This document shows, one piece after another, positions 37,507 through 46,121 of a stretch of DNA of 64,000 nt (positions are counted from its first letter, which is position 1; each line of letters opens with the position of its first letter). The notes under the pieces were generated by a model. The model searched no databases. It saw only the letters and a list, made by a program, of their open reading frames with translations, and was not told where the DNA came from. Both the position numbers and the translations under genes were made by a program. Origin of the DNA: JACRCG01 sp964524835 (GTDB taxonomy: Bacteria > Desulfobacterota > Desulfuromonadia > Geobacterales > Pseudopelobacteraceae); NCBI GenBank assembly GCA_964524835.1, contig CAZGEG010000004.1, forward strand, positions 141,599 through 205,598, in the 5' to 3' direction.

Positions 37507-37986
37507 CTACCACTCTTTGTATGGTGTATTGGTTGTCGGACTTATCTTGTCGGAGCCGCTTTTTACATCATACACTTTTCCCAGGTCCGTTGTGCCTGCT
37601 GTCGAACCGGAGGAGGAACTTGGCGGCGGCGGTTCAATGGCTTCCCAGGTTGTATTGCTGTTGGTAAAAGGATCTTTGGGAAGCTCTCGCATATACTTTT
37701 TCTCGACCATATCGGTTATTGAATCAGGGTATTTGCCCTGGTCCGCATGGAACTGGTCAATGATGTTTCTGAAGTTATACAGGGTTTCCCGCAACACCGC
37801 TTCCCGCGCCTTGATTATGCCCCATTGATAATTTGGTACGGCAATAGCCGCCAGAATACCGATAATCGAAACAACAATCATCAGTTCAATCAGCGTAAAA
37901 CCGCTCCGGTTCGACTTGCGGTGAACAGCGGGAGGTAAAATTCGGGCATAATGTGCTTTATCATCGTTCACGTGATTACCATTCAT
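37507..37986 (-). CDS. Major pseudopilin-like protein, GspG type
   Basis: About 159 residues. Prepilin peptidase site before FTLIELMIVV, preceded by a ~28-residue basic leader that is longer than usual. The hydrophobic helix is followed by a globular domain with the GspG-like sequence FHADQGKYPDSITDMVEKKYMRELPKDPFTN and a Ser/Pro-rich segment near 115-125. The start is uncertain: ATG 37986 overlaps the upstream pseudopilin stop by 11 bases, while ATG 38001 or the more distant 38076 are also open. It resembles OxpG of the Geobacter sulfurreducens atypical type II system, which is needed for export of the multicopper protein OmpB. Confidence 0.85.
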   Translation of the reverse strand: MNGNHVNDDKAHYARILPPAVHRKSNRSGFTLIELMIVVSIIGILAAIAVPNYQWGIIKAREAVLRETLYNFRNIIDQFHADQGKYPDSITDMVEKKYMRELPKDPFTNSNTTWEAIEPPPPSSSSGSTAGTTDLGKVYDVKSGSDKISPTTNTPYKEW

Positions 37987-38458
37987 TGTACTTAGTACCA
38001 TCCATTGCGGTGCCGTCTTGCGGCGCATAGACATCATACACATCATCACCGCACCAGGTTGACGAATCCGGCTCATCCTTATAACATCTTAGCTCCCAGC
38101 CCCATTTTTCGTCCGTGGAACTTTTCGAGTCCAGGGGATTGAGGACCGGTCTCCGCAGAAACTTGACCTTGCCGGTTTTGACATCCCCGAAATCATGTCC
38201 GTCAACCAACTCCTGAAGATCCTTCGGATAGCCGCTTCCTGTCTTCAAGGGACCGTCAGGAATCTTGTCAAACGTTTTCCGGTAGTCATCAAGGGCAATG
38301 CGGATAATGCGAAGATTCCTTCGCAGTTCAATTTCTTTTGATCTGACCGCCGTGTTGCGAATCAGCGGCAATACGCCGGCAGCAAGAATCCCTAGAATTG
38401 TGATCGTCACGATCAATTCAATGAGGGATAAACCCTTGCGTGTCCTTAACAATTCCAC
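37976..38458 (-). CDS. Pseudopilin with type IV-like leader
   Basis: 160 residues. Short basic leader MELLRTRKG, then LSLIELIVTITILGILAAGVLP, so Gly-Leu replaces the usual Gly-Phe at the cleavage site and Glu5 is present. The globular part ends with CYKDEPDSSTWCGDD, where two cysteines could form a disulfide, and a C-terminal YNEW that matches the YKEW ending of the next pseudopilin. It is one of three pseudopilins in a row and probably a minor component of the pseudopilus. Confidence 0.82.
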   Translation of the reverse strand: MELLRTRKGLSLIELIVTITILGILAAGVLPLIRNTAVRSKEIELRRNLRIIRIALDDYRKTFDKIPDGPLKTGSGYPKDLQELVDGHDFGDVKTGKVKFLRRPVLNPLDSKSSTDEKWGWELRCYKDEPDSSTWCGDDVYDVYAPQDGTAMDGTKYNEW

Positions 38459-38508
38459 GTCATCCCCTTCATTTCACCATCCTGCGTCTCATGCCGAGGT
38501 ACATTCTG

Positions 38509-39249
38509 TTACCAGCCTTCGTGATATGCCCGTGAAATCTTTGAGTGATCATTTTTCAGCGGGTCTTCTGCAATAAACTGCCACTGGCTGTATTTGGTCA
38601 TCTTCCCCCCCACACCCGGGGGCGCCGTTGTCATTCCTCCCGGAGCCGCAGCGACCGGAATCGCCGACGGAACGGCACCTGCAGCAGACGGTGCGGTCGT
38701 AACGGCAACTAAACCCATATTTTCAAGGGCTGTATCCTTGAAGTCGGTTCTGAAAGGAGTTTCATCACTTTTGCTTGCGACACCGATAATGCCCCCACCC
38801 TGGGCTGCAGTTGTTACTGTGGCAACACCATTGACAATAGTGCCTCTGATAATAGTCCATTCCTTGCCGGTCATGGGGTCCTGATATATCTTGAGCCTGG
38901 CACAATCAGGGGCGCATCTGGGATCTCTGTCATCCAGTTCGGCAGCATAGTTGTGCGGCAAATAGCGCATCTTGGTCAGGGAATAGGGATCCTGCAGCAG
39001 ATCTTTCAGATCCATGAGCGGATGAATCCGCGTTCGCCGCTGAACACCCGGAACGGTGTATTTCAGGTTGTTCCAGTTTTCAATCGCCTCCTTGATCTGG
39101 CTCCCCCTGAAAAGCAGCTCTTTCTCCCGTTCCCTCTGCGTGATGGTCTTCCATGACTGCCCCACCATCCCAAGCATGATTCCCATGATCATCACGATTG
39201 TCAGAGCCAAAATGTAGGTGAAACCATTTTGATTCGCCATGATTTTCAT
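38509..39249 (-). CDS. Third pseudopilin-like protein lacking Glu5
   Basis: 246 residues. Starts MKIMANQNG then FTYILALTIVMIMGIMLGMVG, so the cleavage site looks right but the usual Glu5 is replaced by Leu, as in GspK-type tip pseudopilins. The hydrophobic helix is followed by REREKELLFRGSQIKEAIENW and a Pro/Ala/Gly-rich segment (~185-215). Its start overlaps the secretin stop by one base. A role as tip or initiating minor pseudopilin is inferred from the missing Glu5. Confidence 0.75.
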   Translation of the reverse strand: MKIMANQNGFTYILALTIVMIMGIMLGMVGQSWKTITQREREKELLFRGSQIKEAIENWNNLKYTVPGVQRRTRIHPLMDLKDLLQDPYSLTKMRYLPHNYAAELDDRDPRCAPDCARLKIYQDPMTGKEWTIIRGTIVNGVATVTTAAQGGGIIGVASKSDETPFRTDFKDTALENMGLVAVTTAPSAAGAVPSAIPVAAAPGGMTTAPPGVGGKMTKYSQWQFIAEDPLKNDHSKISRAYHEGW

Positions 39250-41750
39250 CAGCGGATATCCACCGCCGTACTGAACGGGAGTATATTGAGACCGGCACCA
39301 TAAGACGTCGAAAATGCCGCGTTTCTGAAGGCAAAGTTCGCAGGGCCCTGGTTTTTAGCCCGGAAAGACGCCGTCGCCAGCGTGCCGCCGCCTGTAACAC
39401 CGCTGTCCCCCGCGATCCTTCCCAGCGTGACGGTCACCGTACCTGCGGCCGGATCGACTTTACTGGTGAAAACCGTCTGCCTGCCGTCTTTTTTCATAAA
39501 GGAGCTTTCGCCGATCGCGACAAAATCGACAAAAACCGGATCATAGGTCAGCACAAACGGGGCGTTGAACAGATCCTTTACATCTGTGATCTTTATATCC
39601 AGGCTGAACTGCTGACCAACCGAGGCGGACGCAGGGGCAGCAATCTGCAGGAGGCTGCGCTGGGCAAGTGCCGGCGTCGGCACAAGCGGACTGGATATCG
39701 GAACCGTTGGAGCAGGCGGTGCTGAAACCGGCGGGGCAGCAACCGGTTCTGATTTCTTCTGCACGGGAGGAACAGTCGGCTGAGGTGCCGGTGCCACGGG
39801 AACCGCAACAGCCGGTTCGATTTTTCTGGTCGCAGCCGCAGGAACAGCGATTTTATTTTCAACTCCTTTCAAGGAAGGTTCACCCTCGAAAACCGGCTCC
39901 AGATCGAATGACGACAGCGGCCTGTCAAGCGACGGATGATCCTCTTTGCCGGAACCGAACGAAGCAAGACCGGGAAGCGGGACCGGAATCCCCCTGACTA
40001 GCCGGGGTGTGATCGCCAGCATCAGTTCGGTCTTGTCTTTTGATGAGTTGGAATTGGTAAACAACGGACCGATCAGCGGTATGTCGCTCAACAGAAACAG
40101 CTTGGTTTTATCATTGCTCTCCGATCTTTGGATAAGGCCGCCGATAACACTGGTTTCGTTGTCCTTCAGACTGAGAACCGTCTCAATATTCCGGGTGCCG
40201 ATCGTAACGACGGTAGTCAGACCGTCCGCACCGACTTTTTCTTTCGTCAGGATCGAGCTGACCTCAAGATTGAGCTTGATGGAGATTTCGTTATTGAGCT
40301 GGATGGTCGGTTCAGCGTTGACCTTAACACCCACATCCACATACTGCACGTTAACCTGCGACACCGTTCCGTTCAGAGTCGTAGTGGTAATCGGCACCCT
40401 GGTGCCGACATTGAATTTGGCTTTTTCCTTGTTTTTTACGCGTATTTTCGGGTTTGAAAGCACTTCCCCCTTGGCAAGCGTTTTCCCGAGATTGAAGGTT
40501 GCATTCGGCACGGTGACATAACCCCCGAACCCCTTCATGGTGAAGGCGCGCACCAGATTTGACACGTCTCCTCCGCCCGTAGTAACCGTTGTCGTTCCCG
40601 CGGCGACAGTTGCGGTTGCGCCGGAGAGTGACGTGGCCAGCAGTTTGCCTCCAGGTGAGAAGGCTCCCAGCTGCACATTGTAATTGCTCAGCAGCAGGCC
40701 GATGTTCTCGGCATTTTTATCACTTACCTCAATCACCTCAACATCAAGAACTACCTCTGCCTCCGGCATGTCGTTCGCGTCGAGAATCTTCTCAACCACC
40801 GCTACGACATCTTCCGTATCCCGCACGACAATCGAGTTCGAATCTTCGTTCACATACACCTTGCGAACCTGGATCATGGTGCGGATCAGGTTGATGGCCT
40901 TCTTTGCATCCATATAGTTCAGGTGAAATGTTCGCAAAACCATGTCGTCGTACTGCTTGCTCTTCTCCGGAGAATTCATGTAAACCAGCACGGTCGTCTC
41001 GTTAAGATTCTTTGTGCTGAGCTTGTTCATGTTGGTAAGCAGATCAAGAGCCTGCTGGAACGAAGCATTTTCAAGAAAGATGGAAACCGGTGAATCCTTG
41101 ATCCCTTCATCGAAGACAAAATTAATACCGGAAAGCTGGGTCAGGATATTGAACACATCCTTCATTTTCGCGTCTTTAAATTTGAGGGTGATCGGCTTGC
41201 CGGATTTAAGGCGCAGTTCATAGCCATCCAGCTTGCTCTTGCGCAACAGGGTGATCCGCTCGAGGGCAGACTTATATTCGCTGTTTTTGGGAAACAGCTC
41301 GGCGGCCCTGATGTACTGACGATGGGCATCCTTCAGCTTGTTTCCTTTCTCGAACTCCTGACCTTCCTGGAAAGCCAGCTGGGCATCTTTGTAACGGGTC
41401 GAAATCTCGATCTGCTGCATGATGCGACCCTCGGTGGAGTCAATACCCTGTGCGGCCTGCAATTCCGATAGCGCGTCGATATGATTCCCTTTCTCCGCCA
41501 ACGCCATACCCAGCCTGAAGTGCTGATCGGCAGCTTTCTGTCGGTTTTTCAGGAATCGGATCCGGGGTTCATTGACCGTCGGGTCGTTTTTAAAGGACTC
41601 TGCATAACTATACATCGCCTCTTCATATTTGCCCTCCCTCTCCAGTTTTTCTGCGGCTTTGAAGGAGCGAGCAGCCGGGGAGGCACAGGCCGACAGCAGG
41701 GCAAGAGCCAGTAATAACGCAATATGTGAAGTCAGGTTCAGGTAGCGCAT
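39249..41750 (-). CDS. gspD: Secretin lipoprotein with TPR region and C-terminal cohesin domain
   Basis: 833 residues, in order: a lipoprotein signal with lipobox LLSAC (~20); helical TPR-like repeats (~28-180); secretin N0/N1 domains (~185-340: ITLKFKDAKMKDVFNILTQ, NEDSNSIVVRDTEDVV); the secretin channel (~340-615, ending in SDIPLIGPLFTNSN and ELMLAITPRLV); a Pro/Ala-rich linker (~630-695); and a cohesin-type domain (~698-833: SVGQQFSLDIKITDV, FVLTYDPVFVDFV, GTVTVTLGRIAG). It forms the outer-membrane channel. A cohesin domain at the C-terminus is unlike standard GspD, where this end binds a pilotin. It lies between the PilP/GspC-like gene and the pseudopilins. Confidence 0.88.
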   Translation of the reverse strand: MRYLNLTSHIALLLALALLSACASPAARSFKAAEKLEREGKYEEAMYSYAESFKNDPTVNEPRIRFLKNRQKAADQHFRLGMALAEKGNHIDALSELQAAQGIDSTEGRIMQQIEISTRYKDAQLAFQEGQEFEKGNKLKDAHRQYIRAAELFPKNSEYKSALERITLLRKSKLDGYELRLKSGKPITLKFKDAKMKDVFNILTQLSGINFVFDEGIKDSPVSIFLENASFQQALDLLTNMNKLSTKNLNETTVLVYMNSPEKSKQYDDMVLRTFHLNYMDAKKAINLIRTMIQVRKVYVNEDSNSIVVRDTEDVVAVVEKILDANDMPEAEVVLDVEVIEVSDKNAENIGLLLSNYNVQLGAFSPGGKLLATSLSGATATVAAGTTTVTTGGGDVSNLVRAFTMKGFGGYVTVPNATFNLGKTLAKGEVLSNPKIRVKNKEKAKFNVGTRVPITTTTLNGTVSQVNVQYVDVGVKVNAEPTIQLNNEISIKLNLEVSSILTKEKVGADGLTTVVTIGTRNIETVLSLKDNETSVIGGLIQRSESNDKTKLFLLSDIPLIGPLFTNSNSSKDKTELMLAITPRLVRGIPVPLPGLASFGSGKEDHPSLDRPLSSFDLEPVFEGEPSLKGVENKIAVPAAATRKIEPAVAVPVAPAPQPTVPPVQKKSEPVAAPPVSAPPAPTVPISSPLVPTPALAQRSLLQIAAPASASVGQQFSLDIKITDVKDLFNAPFVLTYDPVFVDFVAIGESSFMKKDGRQTVFTSKVDPAAGTVTVTLGRIAGDSGVTGGGTLATASFRAKNQGPANFAFRNAAFSTSYGAGLNILPFSTAVDIR

Positions 41751-41777
41751 TGAGTGCGTCTCCTTGGAATATAGTGT

Positions 41778-42374
41778 TTATCTGGCCGTGGCAAGTGGCC
41801 GGTTCTCTATCAATGGGATTACAATTTCATCACCGGTATCGGTAACCGTCAGCGTTAACGCCTGATCGGTAATCTCGGTTGCTTCATATCTGCCGGCAAC
41901 TTTATCCCCCTTTTTAACCAGCAGAATATCCTTGTCTTTCGCGAGAAAAATGGTTTTAACAGAACCTTTTTTCAAAAAGCCCAGAAACGTAAAGCGTGCC
42001 AGTGGCGCAGTTTCAGGTTGAATTATTACCGGCGCAACGGGAGGTGCGGCCACTCTTGGGGGAGGCGGCTTGAATGCTACGGCCTGCTGCTTGACGATTT
42101 TCATTTCATCGACAAAAACAGGCTTGAAGATGTTGCGCCTGTATCCCTTGAACCCCGACGGCTCCTTATCCAGCAGACCAATATCGAGTACAGTGCCGTC
42201 GTCTGCTTTACGGGACGATTTGTCAGCCGCAACAGCAGCCGGTTTTGCCTGTTGGCCCGACGTGCCGGACGACGGAGTGACCGTTTTGAAGCGCGGCATT
42301 GCACTGTAGCTCCAGAGTGCGGCGACAACAAATAATATCACCAGGATGAACAGAATCAGGCGCTGACGATTCAT
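41778..42374 (-). CDS. GspC/PilP-like inner-membrane linker
   Basis: 198 residues: one N-terminal membrane helix (~5-22), a Ser/Ala/Pro linker, and a C-terminal beta domain (~125-195: ARFTFLGFLKKGSVKTIFLAKDKDILLVKKGDKVAGRYEATEIT) of the GspC/PilP homology-region type. Such proteins bridge the inner-membrane platform to the secretin's N0 domain. Its start overlaps pilO by four bases. Confidence 0.78.
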   Translation of the reverse strand: MNRQRLILFILVILFVVAALWSYSAMPRFKTVTPSSGTSGQQAKPAAVAADKSSRKADDGTVLDIGLLDKEPSGFKGYRRNIFKPVFVDEMKIVKQQAVAFKPPPPRVAAPPVAPVIIQPETAPLARFTFLGFLKKGSVKTIFLAKDKDILLVKKGDKVAGRYEATEITDQALTLTVTDTGDEIVIPLIENRPLATAR

Positions 42375-42916
42375 GCACCCTCCCGGAGATAAACCGTAAT
42401 GCGCAGGTCCATGCCAACGCTCTCGACATATAGATCGCTGTTTGAAAACGCAACTGAATCAACCACGATCAATTCCTGATTATTCTGAAGATCGGAAAGA
42501 AAACTTTTCACGGCCGCATAGCGACCGCTGACGGAAAGCGATAGCTGGTAGGACAGCAGCGCCTCTTCCTTGATCTGCTGCGGTCTGTAACTGATGCTGC
42601 CGACTTCGACGGCACTGCTTGCAGCAGATTCAATCAAATCGCTCAGAACTCTGGCAAATTCCCGTTTTTCAGGTATCCGTTCCATCAGTTTTTTGAGGTC
42701 GGCGGAACCCTGCTGATGGAGGGTCGCAGCATCCGCCGCACCGATCAGTGCGGTTTGCCTGCGCATGTCGCTCCACTTTATTTGCAGATCAGCAAGAGAA
42801 GGAAGCTGATATACGGAAACGACAACACCAAGAACAACATTGAGCAGCAGCAGGGTCGCAATGACACTCAAAAGTCGCCATTTCTGGCGAACAATTTCGA
42901 ATACATACTGTTTCAT
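42371..42916 (-). CDS. pilO: PilO-like platform protein
   Basis: About 181 residues, beginning MKQYVFEIVRQKWRLL, with a membrane helix at ~15-38, a coiled region, and a ferredoxin-like periplasmic domain. The ATG at 42916 shares a base with the pilN stop and is preferred to a GTG 18 bases upstream. It forms the PilM/N/O-type complex with the two preceding genes, the version found in type IV pili and in this atypical type II group. Confidence 0.8.
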   Translation of the reverse strand: MKQYVFEIVRQKWRLLSVIATLLLLNVVLGVVVSVYQLPSLADLQIKWSDMRRQTALIGAADAATLHQQGSADLKKLMERIPEKREFARVLSDLIESAASSAVEVGSISYRPQQIKEEALLSYQLSLSVSGRYAAVKSFLSDLQNNQELIVVDSVAFSNSDLYVESVGMDLRITVYLREGA

Positions 42917-43455
42917 CAGTTCAGCACCTTGCACGTTATCGTAAATTGAACTCCGCGAACTTTTTCACCCTCAGCCATGTTTTGATGGGAAAGCAGCAGA
43001 ACATTAGAAAAGTTTTTCGATGTTTCCAGTTTTTCCAGATACTGCTGCACAGACTTGAACGATCTGGCGCGCCCTTCCAGTTTCCATTCTTCCAGTTTAT
43101 TGTTCTGGACAAGCGACGAAAGCGAGATCCCCTCCGGAGTGACACTCTCAAACAGCTCAAGTATACCGAGCCAGTTCGACCCTTTGCGCTCGATGATTTC
43201 GTTATAGAAGCGAATACGTGTCTTCTGACGGCTGATTTCAGCCTCGGAGATCCCCCCCGGCCTGGTTCCGAGCTTTTTCTGGGTCGCGGAAATTTCAGAA
43301 TTCAACCGGCTCAGCTCACCCATATTCGATGATACACGGTTGACATTCCATCCCGCAATAACGAGAAGCAGCGCAACGGCGCAATAACCAAGCCTGTTGA
43401 TCAGGCGGTGGTCGAGATAGGTGCGCGTCGCAAGATTAATGGTGAAACGCATCAA
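42916..43455 (-). CDS. pilN: PilN-like platform protein
   Basis: 179 residues: MMRFTINLATRTYLDHR is a typical PilN opening (INLxxR), with a membrane helix at ~25-42, a coiled region and a periplasmic ferredoxin-like fold. The cytoplasmic N-terminus would bind PilM. It overlaps the pilM stop by four bases. Confidence 0.82.
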   Translation of the reverse strand: MMRFTINLATRTYLDHRLINRLGYCAVALLLVIAGWNVNRVSSNMGELSRLNSEISATQKKLGTRPGGISEAEISRQKTRIRFYNEIIERKGSNWLGILELFESVTPEGISLSSLVQNNKLEEWKLEGRARSFKSVQQYLEKLETSKNFSNVLLLSHQNMAEGEKVRGVQFTITCKVLN

Positions 43456-44399
43456 ATACTCCTCAAAGCCGCACCAATCGCGGCAGTGCAGGGGAATAAC
43501 CGGATCTGGTCACCAGGTGCCGAATTGCCCGGCGCTACCGCACTCTTAGTTTCGAGAAGAACCGGCGCTGCACCGGTCGCTTCGGCAACCATCTCCAGGA
43601 AGTTCTGGGCAATCTCCGGCGCTGCCACACAGAAAACTTCCTTCACGGGGCGCTCGGGAAACCGCTCTTTATACACAAGCAGCGAGCTGTTTATTTCCAT
43701 GTACACCCGGCTGTCGGTAGCCAACGTCCCGGACAGATACTTGCTCCGGATAAACTCCGGAATTCCTTGTGAAAAGGCCACTATTGACAATGTACTGTCA
43801 TAAAACGATATCAGGATGCATTCCTCATGGAGCAAGAGGCGACGCTCAAAAGTACGGCAGATATTGAACACATTACAGTCAATGCGGGCAGGAGAAAGAC
43901 CAGCCTGTGAAATCAGATCTTCATACTGGGAAATTACCGTGCGTGATGCCATTGCCACCAATAGCGCCAGGTCACCGTTTTCACGAACTGTCAGCTGCTG
44001 ATAATCGATAAGGGTATCGGCACTGTCGAGCGGGATGCTTTTCTTCAGTTTCCAGCGGATCAGGCCAAGGGCTTCCGCGCGGCTCTTGAAACGCCCCTCC
44101 AGATCGAGCAGCATGATCCTGCAGGTCGCATCAGGCAGGGACACCGCCACCCTCGGTGATTTGCAGAGCAACAGATTGTAGGCCGATTTCAAACCCGCAA
44201 CGAACGCATCCGGATCAAGGATGTTATGCTCCCGGAGCGAAACCTGGAGCGTCTGCGGAGCAAGGGGGGCGTGAGCCACCCTCTCGACACGCGGAGAGGC
44301 TGAAGTGCCGCCGGTCAGGGCGCACGTCACCCCGCGGGGGCTGATTTCAAGTCCGATTAGATCACTGGCAAACAGCATGGCGTATCCTGTTCCGGTCAT
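43452..44399 (-). CDS. pilM: PilM-like actin-fold protein
   Basis: 315 residues. An actin-like ATPase-fold protein that links the assembly ATPase and the PilN/PilO membrane part. Features include GLEISPRGVTCAL near the N-terminus and the core stretch LRWKLKKSIPLDSADTLIDYQQL. It overlaps the gspE stop by four bases. Less similar to canonical PilM than gspE is to its family, so the call rests partly on gene order. Confidence 0.8.
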   Translation of the reverse strand: MTGTGYAMLFASDLIGLEISPRGVTCALTGGTSASPRVERVAHAPLAPQTLQVSLREHNILDPDAFVAGLKSAYNLLLCKSPRVAVSLPDATCRIMLLDLEGRFKSRAEALGLIRWKLKKSIPLDSADTLIDYQQLTVRENGDLALLVAMASRTVISQYEDLISQAGLSPARIDCNVFNICRTFERRLLLHEECILISFYDSTLSIVAFSQGIPEFIRSKYLSGTLATDSRVYMEINSSLLVYKERFPERPVKEVFCVAAPEIAQNFLEMVAEATGAAPVLLETKSAVAPGNSAPGDQIRLFPCTAAIGAALRSI

Positions 44400-46120
44400 T
44401 CAACAAACGTGACGCGGTTTATCTCCTTGAGTGTCGTTATACCGGCCGCCAGTTTCTCTTCAGCCGAATCCCGCAAAAACATGACACCGGCATCACGGGC
44501 GGCTTTTTTCAACTGGGTAGCGGGAACTTTGGCGATAATGAGATCACGGATCTGGTCGTTCAGTTCCAGCAATTCGACAATGGCGACACGACCGCGGTAG
44601 CCGGTGCCGTGGCACTCGTCGCATCCGTGCGCTTCATACAGCGTCATCCCCCGGAATCGTTCCGGATCGACACCGCCATCTATCAGCTGCTCGTCGCTGT
44701 ACTGTACCGGACGGCGACAGGTGATACAGACTTTTCTCACCAGCCTTTGCGCCAGGACGCAGTTCAGGCATGACACAAAATTATAAGGGTCGATACCCAT
44801 ATGGATGAAACGCCCGATTACATCAAATACGTTGTTGGCATGAACAGTCGTGAAGACCAGATGTCCGGTCAGGGCCGACTGGACGGCAATTTGTGCGGTC
44901 TCGGAGTCGCGAATTTCCCCGACCATGATCTTGTCCGGGTCATGGCGCAGGATTGAGCGCAATCCCTTCGCAAAGGTAAGACCCTTTTTTTCATTAACCG
45001 GAATCTGCAGCACGCCGCGCAGCATGTATTCAACCGGATCTTCAATCGTGATGATCTTGTCTTCTCCGGTATGAATCTCGGTCAGGGCGGCATAGAGCGT
45101 TGTCGTTTTTCCGGAACCGGTCGGGCCGGTGACCAGTACCATACCGTAGGGCTCACGGATTTTTCTCCGCAGGCGCTTGATTTCCCGTTCGCTGACACCC
45201 AGATTTTCCAGCGTCAGCCCCTTCAGGTCACTGGCGATGCTCTCCTTGTCGAGAATTCTGATGACGGCATCCTCACCCATGGAACTTGGCATAATCGATA
45301 CGCGGAAGTCGATGGATTTTTCACCAAAACGAATTTTAAAACGTCCATCCTGGGGGACACGCCGTTCGGAAATATCCAACTCGCTCATTACCTTCAACCG
45401 CGAAATAATCGGGGCCTGAAAGTGCTGATCAATCGTATCGTTCGCTTTATACAGCACACCGTCAATACGATACTTGATATCGACCCCGTCAAGGCCGGTT
45501 TCAATATGGATATCACTCGCCCGGCGGCTCAGCGCGTCCAGTATTGTCGTATTGATCAGCTTGATAATCGGGCTGGTGTCATCGGAAAGTGTTTCTACCG
45601 ACAGCACCTCTTCACCCCGATCAGTCTCCTTGACCAGCTGCAGCATGAAATCTTCAGAAACTTCACGCAAAACCCGGCGCGTCCCCTCTCCCGCCTTGGT
45701 TACGGCTGCTATTGCAGAGTCGGATGCGATGCGGATCTGGACCTGGCGATCGAGCAGCAGCTCAAGTTCATCCAGATTGACAACGTCGGTCGGGTCGGCC
45801 ACGGCGATAACGATGACATGCGGCTGCATCTCCAGCGGCACAAAATGAAACCGGTAAATGGCGTCCGGCGGCAGTTGATTGAGCAGTTCGGAGTCCATCT
45901 TGAAATTGCGCAGATCTATGTACTCAAGGCCGAACTGCTCCGCCAGAGCCCTTGCCAGATCTTCTTCTGAAACGAACCCTTCGTGAATGGCAATTTCACC
46001 AAAGCGCTGCCGGGTTGTAGCCAGCTTTTCAATAATGATCGGCATCTGCTCCGGCTTGAGATATCCCCGTTCCATCAGGATTGTGCCGATATTCTTTCTT
46101 CTGAATGATTGCATCGCCAT
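44396..46120 (-). CDS. gspE: Assembly ATPase GspE/PilB type
   Basis: About 574 residues from ATG 46120; a longer reading from 46201 overlaps gspF and is unlikely. An N-terminal MshEN-like region (~1-140: IGTILMERGYLKPEQM, LARALAEQFGLEYIDL) precedes the hexameric ATPase with Walker A GPTGSGKTTT, Asp box, Walker B PDKIMVGEIRDSETA and the zinc-binding pairs CITC and CDEC. It powers pseudopilus extension. MshEN regions bind cyclic di-GMP in some family members, so regulation by it is possible. Confidence 0.95.
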   Translation of the reverse strand: MAMQSFRRKNIGTILMERGYLKPEQMPIIIEKLATTRQRFGEIAIHEGFVSEEDLARALAEQFGLEYIDLRNFKMDSELLNQLPPDAIYRFHFVPLEMQPHVIVIAVADPTDVVNLDELELLLDRQVQIRIASDSAIAAVTKAGEGTRRVLREVSEDFMLQLVKETDRGEEVLSVETLSDDTSPIIKLINTTILDALSRRASDIHIETGLDGVDIKYRIDGVLYKANDTIDQHFQAPIISRLKVMSELDISERRVPQDGRFKIRFGEKSIDFRVSIMPSSMGEDAVIRILDKESIASDLKGLTLENLGVSEREIKRLRRKIREPYGMVLVTGPTGSGKTTTLYAALTEIHTGEDKIITIEDPVEYMLRGVLQIPVNEKKGLTFAKGLRSILRHDPDKIMVGEIRDSETAQIAVQSALTGHLVFTTVHANNVFDVIGRFIHMGIDPYNFVSCLNCVLAQRLVRKVCITCRRPVQYSDEQLIDGGVDPERFRGMTLYEAHGCDECHGTGYRGRVAIVELLELNDQIRDLIIAKVPATQLKKAARDAGVMFLRDSAEEKLAAGITTLKEINRVTFVE

Positions 46121-46121
46121 C

